From Pseudoscleropodium purum (lineage: Eukaryota; Streptophyta; Bryopsida; Hypnales; Brachytheciaceae): a stretch of DNA of 64,000 bases. The position numbers were made by a program, and so were the translations under genes. Position 1 is the stretch's first letter. Each line of letters opens with the position of its first letter. Location: the NCBI GenBank assembly GCA_963969395.1, contig OZ017797.1, forward strand, positions 25,854,001 to 25,918,000. The letters run 5' to 3'. The notes under the pieces are model-generated. The model was given only the letters and a program-made list of their open reading frames with translations, was not told where the DNA came from and ran no database searches. Shown one piece after another: positions 48,011-59,762 of the stretch.

Positions 48011-48617
48011 ATCTGTGGCACTAGATAAAAGGTCGCAGCTACTTTAGGGTACGGCTTTGAAGATTTCTCATTGTTTTTTTTAAAACATGAAGACTTGAAG
48101 ATCGAAGACTTGAAGATTGAAGACTTGAAGAGGAATGTTTTGGGTTTTTTTTATATGTATGTGTGGGATGTGGCTTTGTTATTCCTAGCTTGATTTGGAG
48201 GCTCGTTGTCTTTTATTTCCTTTTGCTTTGTAACCCTGGTTGCGGGCGGTCTGGATAAAACCAAGACCCAACCCCATTTATTGTCGTGGTGACGAAGTGG
48301 GGTTAATGGCCCACATGGTCGAGACTTGCTTGTTCTCACGGTCTGGAGTTTTGGCCAGCAGACCGTGAATTTGAAGTTTAGGATCCCATCATTCGGACGG
48401 TAGCTCGTGTCTACTGTCCCATTTTACCCGTCCCGTATCCCGTGGTTTCTTATCCCTTCCTTGACCCTTATACCTATCTAGAGCCTATACAGGATAGGCC
48501 AACGGGCACCGTTTGAAGACTGAAGACTGAAGATTGAAGAAGACACCCTGTGTACAACCAACAGTTGCAGCCAAACACCCCGTGTGTTTCTAAAGCGCGC
48601 TCCTCTCTACCTGACAC

Positions 48618-48892
48618 TGCCCCGATACCCGTCCGCCCTGTCCTCCATCCGCCCTGTCCGCCCTGATACCCATCCGCCCTGTCTTCCGTCCGCCCTGTCC
48701 GTCGGATCCGGCGTCCGCCCCGTCCGCCTTATCCGTCGGATCCGGCGTCCGCCCTGTCCGCCCCATCCGCCCCAATACCCGTCCGCCCCGTTACGGCCGA
48801 TGTGTCCGCCCCCCCGGACCGTTCGATCGGGCGGACGCCAGATTTGTCCGCCCGTGGCCGTCCGATGGGGCGGACGGGCCATCCGCATTGTT
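48618..48892. repeat. CpG-rich block D between repeat copy 2 and kinase relic
   Basis: Tandem-like CCGCCCTGTCCGCCC sequence with GATACCCGTCCG and GGATCCGGCGTCCGCC interruptions, then a switch to the opposite strand composition near 48830 (GGGCGGACGCCAG). It matches block C in content and orientation, so C and D bracket repeat copy 2 as direct repeats. It lacks the TAGGGTTGACA terminal repeat. Confidence 0.75.
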
Positions 48893-49081
48893 ACTTTTGT
48901 TTTGCCCCTTGTGAATGCAAGGTGGAGTGGAGAGCTTGGTGATTCATCCTCCATTGGCTCCTTTCCGAGGCAAGGCAAGAGTGGTTTATTGGGGCCTTCT
49001 TGTTGCCAATTTTTTGAATACTTGTGCATGAATTCAATTTTAAATTAGAAAATTTCATCTATATCAGTTTCATTTGTCACG

Positions 49082-50575
49082 ATGATGAAAGGGAAGAAGA
49101 AGGTTGCGAAGCTTAAACATGGAGAGGGACCATCAAACTTGGAGGTAGCTCGCCAAAGTCCTTCAGAGGAATGCAAAAAATTCATAATTGAGCGCATCGT
49201 TCAATTTTATGAATCGGAAACAACATTGTCTTTAGACAATAAGTACATCAAATATCAAGAGGAGTGCGTGTCTAAATTCAAGGTAGACATGACACAGATG
49301 TTGTTGGATGCATTGAATGTGGCGAAGTGGCATGACGAAATGCATAAAACGTACTTCACCAAATGTTTGGAGAACAAGGTTCATGACGTTTTGTGGAATT
49401 CTAAAGTCATTTTGGTTAAATATGGCAAGGAATATCGACCCAATGACGCCCAGTTTGAAGAAGTGATTTTGAAAGCGAACTTATTTAGGGGGCGATGTGC
49501 TCCATTCGCCAAAACGCACAATCGAGTTGGTTCAATTAATTGGTGGAAAAGCAATGATGGAGTTGCTGAAGCGGAAAGGAACAAACGGCACCTCATAGCA
49601 CTTCCAAATATAGCATGCGTGATTGCTGTTGATGATAGAACGATTAGAGGTGGATATGCAACGATTCGAAAGGTTCGTATTGAAGGATGTCCAAGAATAC
49701 TTCCTCATTGGGAGTTTGCGGCAAAGAAATCCATTCACCACCAAACTCGACCCGATCTTGCAAAGTTAGAACATCAAAACGAATCAATGGCTGTTCGAAT
49801 TCCACATGCGGATGTGATACGGTTTGCTGCGGTGCACGGAACGACGTGTGAAGGTTATACGTATTGGTGAAATGGTGGAACTCTTCGACAAATGTTGAAT
49901 ATGGATAAGGACTTTCCAGACAACATTCAAATCCGTTTAATGTATACGAATCCAACCGAAGAGGAGGTTGTAAAAACTCACCCTTTAGGACGATATCGGA
50001 AGAAGCGCACGGAGTTGACATAGGCGTTTATGCATATAATGTATGTAGTGTATCTTGCTGGACATTTGTACAATGATCTTTCTCCGGACAACATCTTGTT
50101 GCATTTTCCAGAGGATGAGTCACGTGTGTACATTGGAGTTTGCGATTGGGGCATGACCACCTTAGCTTCTCAACCAATGAAGTCTTTGTACACATTCACA
50201 TCAGCAGATGAGATGAAACAAATTTTGCAGAGGAGATGGTGGGTGGATCCACGTATTGCATATTTGCATAAAGCAGGTGCAGATGTGGAAGTCATTCCGA
50301 TGTATTCACGTAAGTCGGAAGAGTATGCCATTCGAAAAATTGCTCGGCGGATGAATGGAAACAACATGTTAGAGGCGTATTTCAACGTGCTACGAAAAAC
50401 ACCTAGTGCGACACAATTTGCCTTTCATGACTTTGCAAAAGTGTTTTATGCTTATTTGAAGCGCATTTCTTCGAAGAGTGACGATGAAAATACTAGTTTG
50501 GCCCATGTGATTACGCGATTTTCTAATACATATCGTTGGCCGATGCCAGATGAACATTTCCGCCATTTATATTAG
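49082..50575 (+). pseudogene. Protein-kinase-like gene relic with two stops (about 497 codons)
   Basis: One frame runs from ATG at 49082 to TAG at 50573-50575, broken only by TGA (49868-49870, codon 263) and TAG (50021-50023, codon 314). Residues 1-180 are a charged N-terminal region I do not recognise. The kinase-like fold follows: Gly-rich loop RGGYATIRKV (about 189-198), FAAKK with the candidate ATP-binding Lys (about 215), HADVIRF (242-248), the hinge-like NGGTLRQML just after the first stop, catalytic loop HLYNDLSPDNILL (Asp at about 332, Asn 337) and CDWGM in place of DFG (Asp 355). Catalytic Lys, Asp and Asp are kept, but HRD is changed to YND and DFG to DWG, so even the intact ancestor was a divergent kinase. 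No introns are needed, suggesting retrocopy or capture. It lies between CpG-rich blocks D and E. Confidence 0.75.
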
Positions 50576-50984
50576 ATTGGTAGTGCAGAAGTAGTAGTTG
50601 AATAGGTTATATAGGCATTAAAAATTAGTTTAGAAATATAGAGTTGGAATGAAAAAAATTATATGTGCAATTAGCCAAATGTGCACAATGTATGGTATTC
50701 TATATTAAATTCAATATATTTTGCCCATATTGATTATGTTTGTATTTGTGTTGATCTTGATTTTTTAAATAGTATATATATATATTTGAAGTCACAAACT
50801 TTTTTAGTTTGCCTTCTGAAAATGAATTGGAATTTTTTCATAGTTTCAAGACTATTATGGACTCATGGTCAAACTTTATAATCTTTCAACTTATAAGAGA
50901 CATTGTTTTAAGCAAACCATTGCACTTCATTTAACATTTAATTGTTTAAAGATTAAGGGAGTGACCATAGGGCAGTTTGGATAG

Positions 50985-51139
50985 GGCGGTCGGGGGAAAT
51001 AGGGCCGTCAAAGCGGACGGGGTGGACGGGGTGACAGGCGGACGGGGCGGTCCCGGCGGACGCTGCGTTCGCGGGGACCGCGAATGTCAGCGGACGCTAC
51101 GGACACAGCGTCCGTGTCCGGACGTCGTGTCAACCCTAG
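50985..51139. repeat. CpG-rich block E, right half of a small hAT element
   Basis: Matches the right half of the complete element at 55869-56102, including CGCGAATGTCAGCGGACGCT and GTGTCCGTGTCCGGACGTC-type sequence, and ends in the terminal repeat TGTCAACCCTA at 51139. It also contains a fold-back GCGGTCCC...GGGACCGC. The left end is missing and no matching 8-bp duplication (right flank GTGTGAAA) is found nearby. Confidence 0.75.
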
Positions 51140-51360
51140 TGTGAAAAGAGAATTTGGTTTGGAAAACATGAAGCTTCTAGTTGCAACTAGAATTAATCCA
51201 AAACATGTAGGATCCCATAACCAAATAGAAATGAAGTTTAAACAATATACGTGAAATATAGCATCTCCACACAAGTATAATATATGTAAACAATATGTGT
51301 ATTGGTATACATATTTGTATAATATTTGAAGCTGTATAAATACTTGTAGAATTTTCAAAA

Positions 51361-51760
51361 TTGTATAAATATTCATATAAGTATTCATATAAATACTTGT
51401 ATAAGTACTCATATAAATATCTATATAAGTACTTGTATAAATATTCATATAAATATCCATATAGGTATTTGTATAAATACTTGTATAAGTACTCATATAA
51501 ATATCCATATAAATACTTGTATAAATATTCATATAAATACTTATATAAATATCCATATAGGTACTTGTATAAATACTCATATAAATATCCATATAGGTAC
51601 TTGTATAAATACTCATATAAATATCCATATAGGTACCTGTATAAATACTCATATAAATATCCATATAGATATTTGTATAGATATTCATATAAATACTTGT
51701 ATAAATATCCATATAGGTACTTGTATAAATACTCGTATAAGTATTCGTGTAATTTTTTAA
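51361..51760. repeat. 12-bp minisatellite (TATAAATATCCA type), about 33 units
   Basis: A run of 12-base units such as TATAAATATCCA, TATAGGTACTTG and TATAAATACTCA, arranged in a 36-base higher-order pattern. Because 12 is a multiple of three and the units lack stops in several frames, both strands show long Tyr-rich open frames. These are by-products, not genes. Confidence 0.9.
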
Positions 51761-51849
51761 GTTGTATAGGGCCCCTATATGCTCTATAAAAGATAGTATA
51801 ATCCAAGTATACTACCAAAACTTGTAAAGAAGTTGAATGAGTTGAGAAT

Positions 51850-53160
51850 AAAATTTGTGAAATACTTCAAAGAAGTATTTAGCACTCAAGTGAGTGCCAT
51901 GATCGCTTCAAAATTCCAAATAAAGAATGTGTATCTTTTTGGAAAGCTAACACAGTTATCTACAACCTTTCTTAAATTAAAATCAAAAGAAGATATTATC
52001 CATCTTTTATAGCCATTCAAAGTTTTTTCTTCTCAAATCAAAGTCAACTTGACACTACTACACTTCCAAACCCATATTTCTCACTATACAACTTTAAACT
52101 AATAAACTAAGAGTGTGATATATTTTTGAAAATTTGACACCAATATCTACCATTTTTACAAATTTCAACTCAAAATAAAATATTGTTCATATTTTATAGT
52201 GTGCTGAAGTGGATACTTTCAATTTGAGCAACAACTCTACACCCTCATATTTTTAGCACCAAATCTTCTACTATACGACTTTAAATAAAGGAACTAATAG
52301 CTTTTTGAAAAGATAACAGAAGAATCTACAATCCCTCTAAAATTTAACTAAAACAAAAGTATTGTCCATATCTTATAGGCGGTCAAAATTCTCTCTCTTC
52401 AATTCAAAGACAATTCATTATTATTTTGTTTCTAAGTATATAATTTTCACTCCACAATTTCAAATCAAATGTATGATAACTTTTTAGAAAGATAACACAA
52501 GTATCTACAACTTCTTTGAAACTCAATTAAAACAAAAGTATTTTCCATAACTTGTAACTCTCAAAGATTCTGCCTTCAAATTCCATAGCAAATAAACTCT
52601 TCTCACTCCTTCAAGCATAACTTTTATATAAAAATTCCAAATCAAACAAGTGACAAGGTTTTGGATTCACAAGAAAAAGAATATTCTCTCAAAATTTAAT
52701 TACAAAATTTATAAAACTCAACATTTTATGTCTTTCTAAACTCACAACTTTCCTAAATAAACTATGAAGAGGAGGACAAAGATTTCTCCATCTCATCTTT
52801 CACCTCATCTTCTATCTTCTCCATCCAAACAAATGGATTTCTCCAAACAAGCCATATAGACCACATTTCATTCATTAGCTAACTCTTTTTTTCTTCATAA
52901 CTCTATCTACATCCTTACATGAATTTAAAATCAATTAAAAGAAAGGTAAAACAAACTTCACCTTTCATTTTAATAACTTTTAACACATAAAGTAAATTTC
53001 AAAATAGTTTTCTATATGAAAATAAAAGAGCTATGATCAAATGAATATTTAATAGAGGTCAAAAAATAAAATATGAAGAGGATTATCATTCCAACTGCTT
53101 CTTGGTACTTAAAAAAAAACCCTTCAATTGAACATATAATTATACATTTTTACATAATAA
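51850..53160 (-). repeat. Large dispersed repeat, copy 4 (minus strand, partial)
   Basis: Reading the minus strand, modules of the type TTAGCTTTCCAAAAAGATA, TTTATTTGGAATTTTGAAG and AAACTTTGAATGGCTATAAA recur about every 190 bases between 51880 and 52700, as in 47168-48010. The distal part (52900-53160) resembles 7840-8280, including ACTAATAGAGGT...AAAAAAAACCC. The 3' third found in copies 1-3 is absent, cut off near 51850 next to the minisatellite. No coding part is seen. Confidence 0.6.
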
Positions 53161-54214
53161 AAGCATTTACAATGCGACAATGACAAAGCTTTAACTTTAA
53201 AACTGTAGTTAAAAAATTTTTAGAAACTTCTTTTACTTTAGCTGTATAGGACTCTTTAAAGACAATTATTATCAAAGATATGAAAAATATAGGTTAATAA
53301 ATTAAAATTTCAAATTAAAGAGGTAAGGGGGACTTAACTATAGGGTAGAAAATGAAATTAAAAATAAAAAAATAAATATAAATAAAAGATAAAAATAAAT
53401 AGTAAAAAATAAGGGACACATCTTTTAATGAAAAGGTGTCTCTTTTACTATAAAAAGACTTTAAAAATTGTAAAAAAATTGACATTTTGGTACAATGTCC
53501 AAATATTTAATATAATTGTTGTAATTCATTTTAAATTGTATATGTGATTAATTCTTGTGTAGATATTTGCTTTTAAAAGTAAGAAATATTAAATTATGTA
53601 TTGTGGATTTTGAGAATTGAAAGAAATTTGTTGAATTAATGAAGAACTAGTGATGTTTGTAATTAGTCATGGTGGAAAAAAAGAGATTATGATTGTGGTG
53701 TTCATTTGTAATTGCAAGCATTGCTGAAGCGTTGATTCAAGTGTGCACTTGAAATCTTATGATCCTTACAACCTTTGAGATTTTTTTACACAGTTTAATG
53801 AAGTTTTAGGCAATTCTTAGATCTATATTATTTCATTTGGAAGTGAATTTTGAATTTTCAATGAAGAGGTTTGATTAAGAGAAGTAAGTCTTAATTGTCA
53901 ATGCATTGGGTAATTGCAACATGGCGAGGAAAGAATTGGGTGAAATTTCGGTATGAAGTCTCCAAATTTAGTCAGGAAATTAACCTCCAGAGAGTTAATT
54001 TGACATCTTAGGAAGCTTGAGGTACAAAATTGGCAAAATCTGATTCTGAATCGAGATTGAGTGAAGGAGTCAATTACAACATTATTAAATCCAAATCATG
54101 AATTCAGTGAATGGAGCGCTCGGGGTGATGTGACCTAATTGGAATTTGCTTATGATATAGAGTAAAAAATTACTATGATAATCGATGATGTGACATTTTT
54201 TATAATTAATCTTA
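53161..54214. other. AT-rich, no gene recognised
   Basis: Extremely AT-rich to about 53650, then mixed sequence with weak purine-rich coding-like character but no sustained frame. Confidence 0.4.
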
Positions 54215-54830
54215 GAAGTTGCGATTGGTTGACTGAAGGATTGCTTAGAGGTCGTTGCAGACTGCAAGAAAGCAATTAGAGATTTCTACCAACAATTTCA
54301 AAAATTTGAATTTAATAGTGTGAGATTAGAAAAATCAACAACAGTAACAAAGAAAGGAGTGATTCACAAATGTTGCGTTTCATTCATGGGTTTAGAGGTT
54401 GGAAATTTTTGTGACCTAATAGTGTTTGGGTTTTGTTATACAAATTTAAATTCTTGTAAAAAATTGAAGTCAATTCTGACACAATTTCAACACTCTAAGC
54501 TATTGATTCATGTTATAATTTAAGATTTGATCCAATGTACACCATGATTGGTTCATAATTCGAAAGAATTCAAATATGAAAATGAAAAGCTGAATCAATT
54601 GGAGCGTGAATTGAAGAATTTGGTGCAAATTTAGCCACAATTTGTAACAATATTGCAAACTCGGTTGTGCATAAAATTTTGATTCTTTTGTTAAAAATTT
54701 GGATGCCATTGAGTCGCGACCATCAATTGAACCTTTTGGGAATGTGTGCAACGAGAAAGTGAAAGCAAAAACATCAAATTTGGTCGAAATCGATGAACAA
54801 TCGGAGCAGATTGCATCCTTAGAGGTAGTA
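54215..54830 (+). pseudogene. Possible multi-exon gene relic, helical protein
   Basis: Three coding-like pieces on the plus strand. The first, about 54235-54400, reads KDCLEVVADCKKAIRDFYQQ and then QKFEFNSVRLEKSTT. The second, about 54555-54640, reads KEFKYENEKLNQLERELKNL. The third, about 54700-54827, reads NLDAIESRPSIEPFGNVCNE and ends at a GAGGTAGTA donor-like site. The composition suggests coiled-coil helices. Pieces are in different frames with stops between, so they may be exons or a broken gene. The family is not recognised. Confidence 0.35.
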
Positions 54831-55589
54831 AATTTTTTTGTGATGAATTTAGGGATTCCATAGTCATAGGGTTTGATCCACGGCTTTAAGTCCCTTAATA
54901 CACAGATGCAAGTCTTTTGACCTTTTATTTATAAATTTTAGCATTTTAAGGCTGATTTCTTAGTTATAGGGTCTCTTTCTTGGTTATAGATAGGTGTATT
55001 TGTGTTTTTGTTTGTTTTTGTTTTAAATTTAAAAAATATACTCTTGAATTTAGAAATATAGTTTTAAGTTTTTAGGTAATATTTTTATAGTTTTTGGAAT
55101 CATAATTGTAAAATATATAAATGTGTATGTAAAATATTAATAATGAGGAATATGAATTATTTGACTTAAAAATAGAAGGAGAAAGAGAGAAAAGATTTTA
55201 CCAACAGGATATGAAAATTTACCTACATACTTTTGCATAACTGAAGATTATTTGACGTGGATTGTGGATACGATATGTATATTTGCATGAATTGCAATAG
55301 TAATAGATTGACCGGAGTATTTTATCAAAACATAAAAAGGTATAATTAAAGAATTATGTGTATTATTTTTAAATATTATCTAGTATAATTAAGTCTAGAT
55401 CATGCATTGCATTAGATGATTTGACCAAACCTGAATTATTTGACTAGATTATTTGACCTTTTTTAGAACATTATATAGGACAAGGACTGCATTCATTGTA
55501 TCTGCATACATTCGGTAAAGGACTGTTCACCAAATTCAATTCCTGAAAATAAAAGTGAAAATTTGCGTTGTAGTTACTAAAAATAAAAA

Positions 55590-55668
<79 letters not shown>

Positions 55669-55868
55669 TTTATTTTATTTTATTTTATAATTTTAAAATT
55701 ACATGTAACCTTAGTAACATAGACGTTAGACTTATTGATCTTTCTTTAGGACTGATCGCCTATACTAATATCCTTTGAATTTTGTTGGAAAAGGTAAAAT
55801 TTACATTACAGAAATATATAATTGTTAAAAAATTTGAAAAATTTGCAAAGTACGATAAGACTTAAAAC
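54831..55868. other. AT-rich, no gene; microsatellite
   Basis: No recognisable coding region. It contains a pure AT dinucleotide run at about 55592-55660 followed by short GTAT and TTTTA repeats. Confidence 0.6.
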
Positions 55869-56102
55869 TAGGGTTGACAAATCAGTACGTCCGCCCCAAA
55901 ATAGCGTCCGTAACCCGAATGTCCGTCCTCATGGACGCCAGCGGACACAACGTCCCTCTTGCCGTCGGAAAGCGGACGGGCGGGGCGGACAGGGCGGTCT
56001 CGACGGACGCTGCGTCCGTCGAGACCGCGAATGTCAGCAGACGCTGCGGACACAGTGTCCGTGTCCGGACGTCCTGGACGTTCGACCGTCCTGTCAACTC
56101 TA
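55869..56102. mobile_element. Complete CpG-rich non-autonomous hAT element (234 bp)
   Basis: Perfect 8-bp target duplication CTTAAAAC (55861-55868 and 56103-56110). Terminal inverted repeats are TAGGGTTGACA at the left and, in reverse complement, TAGAGTTGACAGG at the right. TAGGG/CAGGG ends with 8-bp duplications are typical of hAT elements. The interior is very CpG-rich and contains a near-perfect 35-base hairpin at 55994-56028 (17-bp arms GCGGTCTCGACGGACGC, one-base loop). The left 120 bases match the left end of the 38928 hAT element. Open frames through it reflect composition only. Confidence 0.9.
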
Positions 56103-56110
56103 CTTAAAAC

Positions 56111-59100
56111 CTTCAAATCTATAAAGAAGACAATTAAAAACTCTAAGGCTAATAATTAGGCATTTATAATAAAAGGTTTAGAAATAAAAAAACTTTTTAA
56201 AATCATAGGAGTAGGAAATCTTGAAAGGTTCATTGCTTAGAAGGCACAATGAATCGACATTAAAACATCCAAAGAATAGAAAACCAACCAAGAGCTTGGT
56301 TGTATTTGTACATTTACTAAAGGTGGATAAATAAATACTCAAATAGGCTAACAATTGAAATTTCTGCTTTTTCATAAATGGAATGGGGAAATTGAAACCT
56401 CTCTCAAAAAATCTGTCTTAAGGTTCTCACAAAGATTCATTCGGACCATTTTTAGCCAATTTGTATCTTATTACATGCATAGGTGTAAATAATCAGGCCA
56501 TTTCTACTAACATGCTTATTATTTATAATATGTGAGTTTCTATCCTATTTACATGCTAAATTCGGATGTATTTAGGAAAAATTAGGTGTAATGTGACTAA
56601 AAACTATATTGGTATGTGCAATACTGAGTTTGATTTAACACACTCTTTAAATCTTTTAACACCTAAAAATATACTCAAAACATATAAGAAATTCAAAAAA
56701 TAAATTATGAATCTGAAGTAATGAAACCGAAATTCATAAGGTACAACTCTGAAGTCATGAAAAACAATTTATTGTTTTTTACAACAAAAATGTTGTTCAT
56801 ATTGTAAGATAGTGCTTTGATGGTTTTTGCATTGTTACCTTACAATATAGAATGTCTTGCAATTTTTTTTCAATAAACCTTTATTTGAAAAAACTACCAT
56901 ACAATAAATATTATTTTTTACTCACAAAAAAAAATGACAAATTGTTCACTTTTCTTACTAAACAAAACAACAAAAGTTCGAAAATCACTCTATAAAATTT
57001 TGATATTAAAAAGGTTAAAGATGATGCTACTAACCATTTGCAAACTTTATTTACGTACAATATAATAATCTACAATAATCCACTTCTTTGCAGCTATATT
57101 CACACTTGAATGCCACTAAACCCTTTAATAAGGTTGGACTTCTTTAATCTCTAAGTGTATTTTAGTTTATTTCAGTATACTTTATTGAAATTGCATTAGA
57201 ATTCAATATTAATTATGGAAGATAAAAAATTCCAATACTTTTTTGTATTATATAAAAAAATTTGAATGATGAAAAAAAACAATTTATAAATTACTAAATT
57301 TAGAAGATCCCAAGGTGTAGGAAATTAAAAAATAAATTGATGACTACATTTAAAAATATTTGGGCTTACAAAGACAAGCTATAAAACGAGTGTAGGAAAT
57401 TGCTATTGCTAATTGATAAAAATTTCGCAATATTATATCAAATATCGACTATCCCATTAATTACAAGTACCTAATTCAAATACTTTATTAATAGGCCTTT
57501 GTCATCTAAATTGTGCAAATAAGTAAATTATGATTTATTATAGAACTTGAAGATACAAAATATAAAAAATTAAAAATTAACAATACATCTTCAAAAAAAT
57601 TGATTTATTTTATTCTTTTATAGCAACTACAATATTTCAAATGTTCTAACATAGTTGAAAATCTTATATAGAAATTATTACTTAGCATTCTTTAATTTAA
57701 AATTTAAAATTTCACAAACATTACGGATTTTTTTCTTGATGACATCCCTCTTTAAAAGTGTTTCACTCAGTTTTTCCATTTGCTATATTAAACTATCACT
57801 AATTTGTAATGATATTTTCAATCTTGTAAAAATTGAAGTTGTTGTTGATAGAATGGTACAGTGAAAATCATTTTTACTATGCCATATAATTTCAAGTATT
57901 TTGTCGCACAGTTCCAAATCTATACAAATTTTATAACTATTTAATAAAAATTCACTTCCATTACATTTGAAATCATTTGTTTGATTTACTAATTGCTCAT
58001 TCTTATAACAAATTGGAGCGGACATACCAAAAGTATAAGAATTAAATCCCTATTTCTATAAAAGGTATTACTAAAATTTAATATAGTATATGTTAAATTA
58101 ATATTAAATTCATTCTCTTGCATGTATATTGAGTCAAATTTCAATTTTAGTAAAATTAGTACTTTTGTTCACTATAATTCCATTTTTGTTTGTTGAAAAA
58201 GTAAAGATGTCAAATTACAAAAGTGTTTATTATAAATGGTAGAAACATCCATTAGTAAAGTTTGTTGATGCCTCCAATTTTTGAGTTTCAAAACATCATG
58301 TTGCATCTATCTAAGAGGAAAATAGTATGTAAATTTGAAATCTTTATTTGAACTTACATTTTATAGATCCATAATACATGAATTAAATTTATATTTTCAA
58401 ATTAAAAATTGAATGATAAAAATTAACAATATAATCAATATTACAAAAACATTCAAATGAAAATGTAAATAAAATGTATCCAATTTCCAACCAACTGCGT
58501 ATATATGTTTTAATCAATGTGCCCCATTACACATTACTTCACTTACACTTTCAACTATACTCATGATTGTGGTTGTTCTTTTTTCATAATCCTTGAACTC
58601 ATAAACTATTATATCATCAAAAGGTGTACACTTCATAACAAGTACAATTTTTGTTGAACTTTTGTTTTATACAACTATCATCTTTTTATAAATATAAATG
58701 TAATTTGCAAGAATGCAATTCAAATATAATTTGTTGAGCTCCATCGTTTTACATATTACACATTCAATAGTTTATAAACAATCTAAGAAAAATTATTTAA
58801 AAATTATTTAAATTAAATTTTTTTTAGAATGACAAAAAGAATATAATTCCGTAAAAAATTTAAAAACATTTGAAAGGAAAGAAAAAAGAAACAAAAAACA
58901 TAATAGAAGATAAAAACACAAAAATAATTGTTCATTAAATATAAGAACTAAAACAATAATATAAGATAAATATTAAAATAATAAATATAAGTTCAACAAA
59001 ATACAAATATAATAATAAAGGACAAATTTAGAATATTAAAAAAAAATTCTACAATAGATATGATCAATTACAATATTATCAACTAAAAATCTTTATTTCT

Positions 59101-59762
59101 ATTTTAAGAAGTGATCTTGAACAATATACAAGTTGTAGTGGAAATTTCTTATGTGTCATATCGATTCATACATGAAAAAAATTTGTTAATATTTTGTTTA
59201 ATTTCTTGGTTCTTTTGTATTTTTGTTTTAATGCGTCTGTTTTGCCTTCTAAAACAAACCAAATTACTTATCAAATTGCTAAATGAAAAGAAGATCTAAA
59301 TTTATTTATTCAATGTTTTTTTTTTATATGAAGTAAGATTAGAAAATATTTTTAACCACAAGATTAACAAATAGAGGAGCATAAGACCCCATACTAAAGG
59401 TGTATATATGGATAACAAACCTTTCGCCACTTGAATGACCACCACAATCTTGTTTAAGATTCAAAGGGAGAATTCTTTAACTTTTTAGAATCTCCAAAAC
59501 AAGTACTTTAAGTTTCAAAAAGTTTTATACCAATAGCTATTACAAGTGCTGGATTTTTGCTAAGATTGAGGACTAAAGTTTTCATCTCATGAACAAAAGA
59601 CCTACACGATCAAGCTTTGGTTCTATTCCTGTTAATAAGAGGATTCAGTTAGGGATACCAACTCGGTCACGGCAGCTAGACTTATGGATAGGGTGACTGA
59701 TTGCACCCACGATTGCTACAAGGTTTGCTCAAATTTGAAGATTTGTTTTTGTTATCGCAAGC
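56111..59762. other. Long AT-rich stretch, no gene
   Basis: Very AT-rich throughout with no recognisable coding region, LTR pair or inverted ends. Short frames here are Phe/Leu/Ile/Lys-rich and look like random AT-rich sequence. Confidence 0.55.

Larger units (their letters stand above)
46240..48617 (+). repeat. Large dispersed repeat, copy 2 (intact coding part)
   Basis: Counterpart of 36450-38502, with leader, coding part (46381-46839) and a long conserved 3' region ending in GACACTG at about 48611-48617, immediately followed by block D. Non-coding landmarks shared with copies 1 and 3 include TTTGTTATTCCTAGCTTGAT, GAGGCTCGTTGTC, ACGAAGTGGGGTTAATGGCC, CAGACCGTGAATTTGA and TGGTTTCTTATCCC. 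Conservation of this non-coding part is strikingly good compared with the divergence of the coding halves. Confidence 0.75.

Noticed and set aside
49082..50575. Active kinase gene
   Set aside because: Two in-frame stops, one between the Lys region and the catalytic loop, rule out a full-length product without readthrough.
38928..51139. One giant hAT element from the left end at 38928 to the right end at 51139
   Set aside because: The flanking octamers GCATGGAA and GTGTGAAA do not match as a target duplication, and the span contains unrelated repeats.
51008..51818. Tyr-rich open frames on both strands
   Set aside because: They are by-products of the stop-free 12-bp minisatellite and have no protein-like composition outside it.
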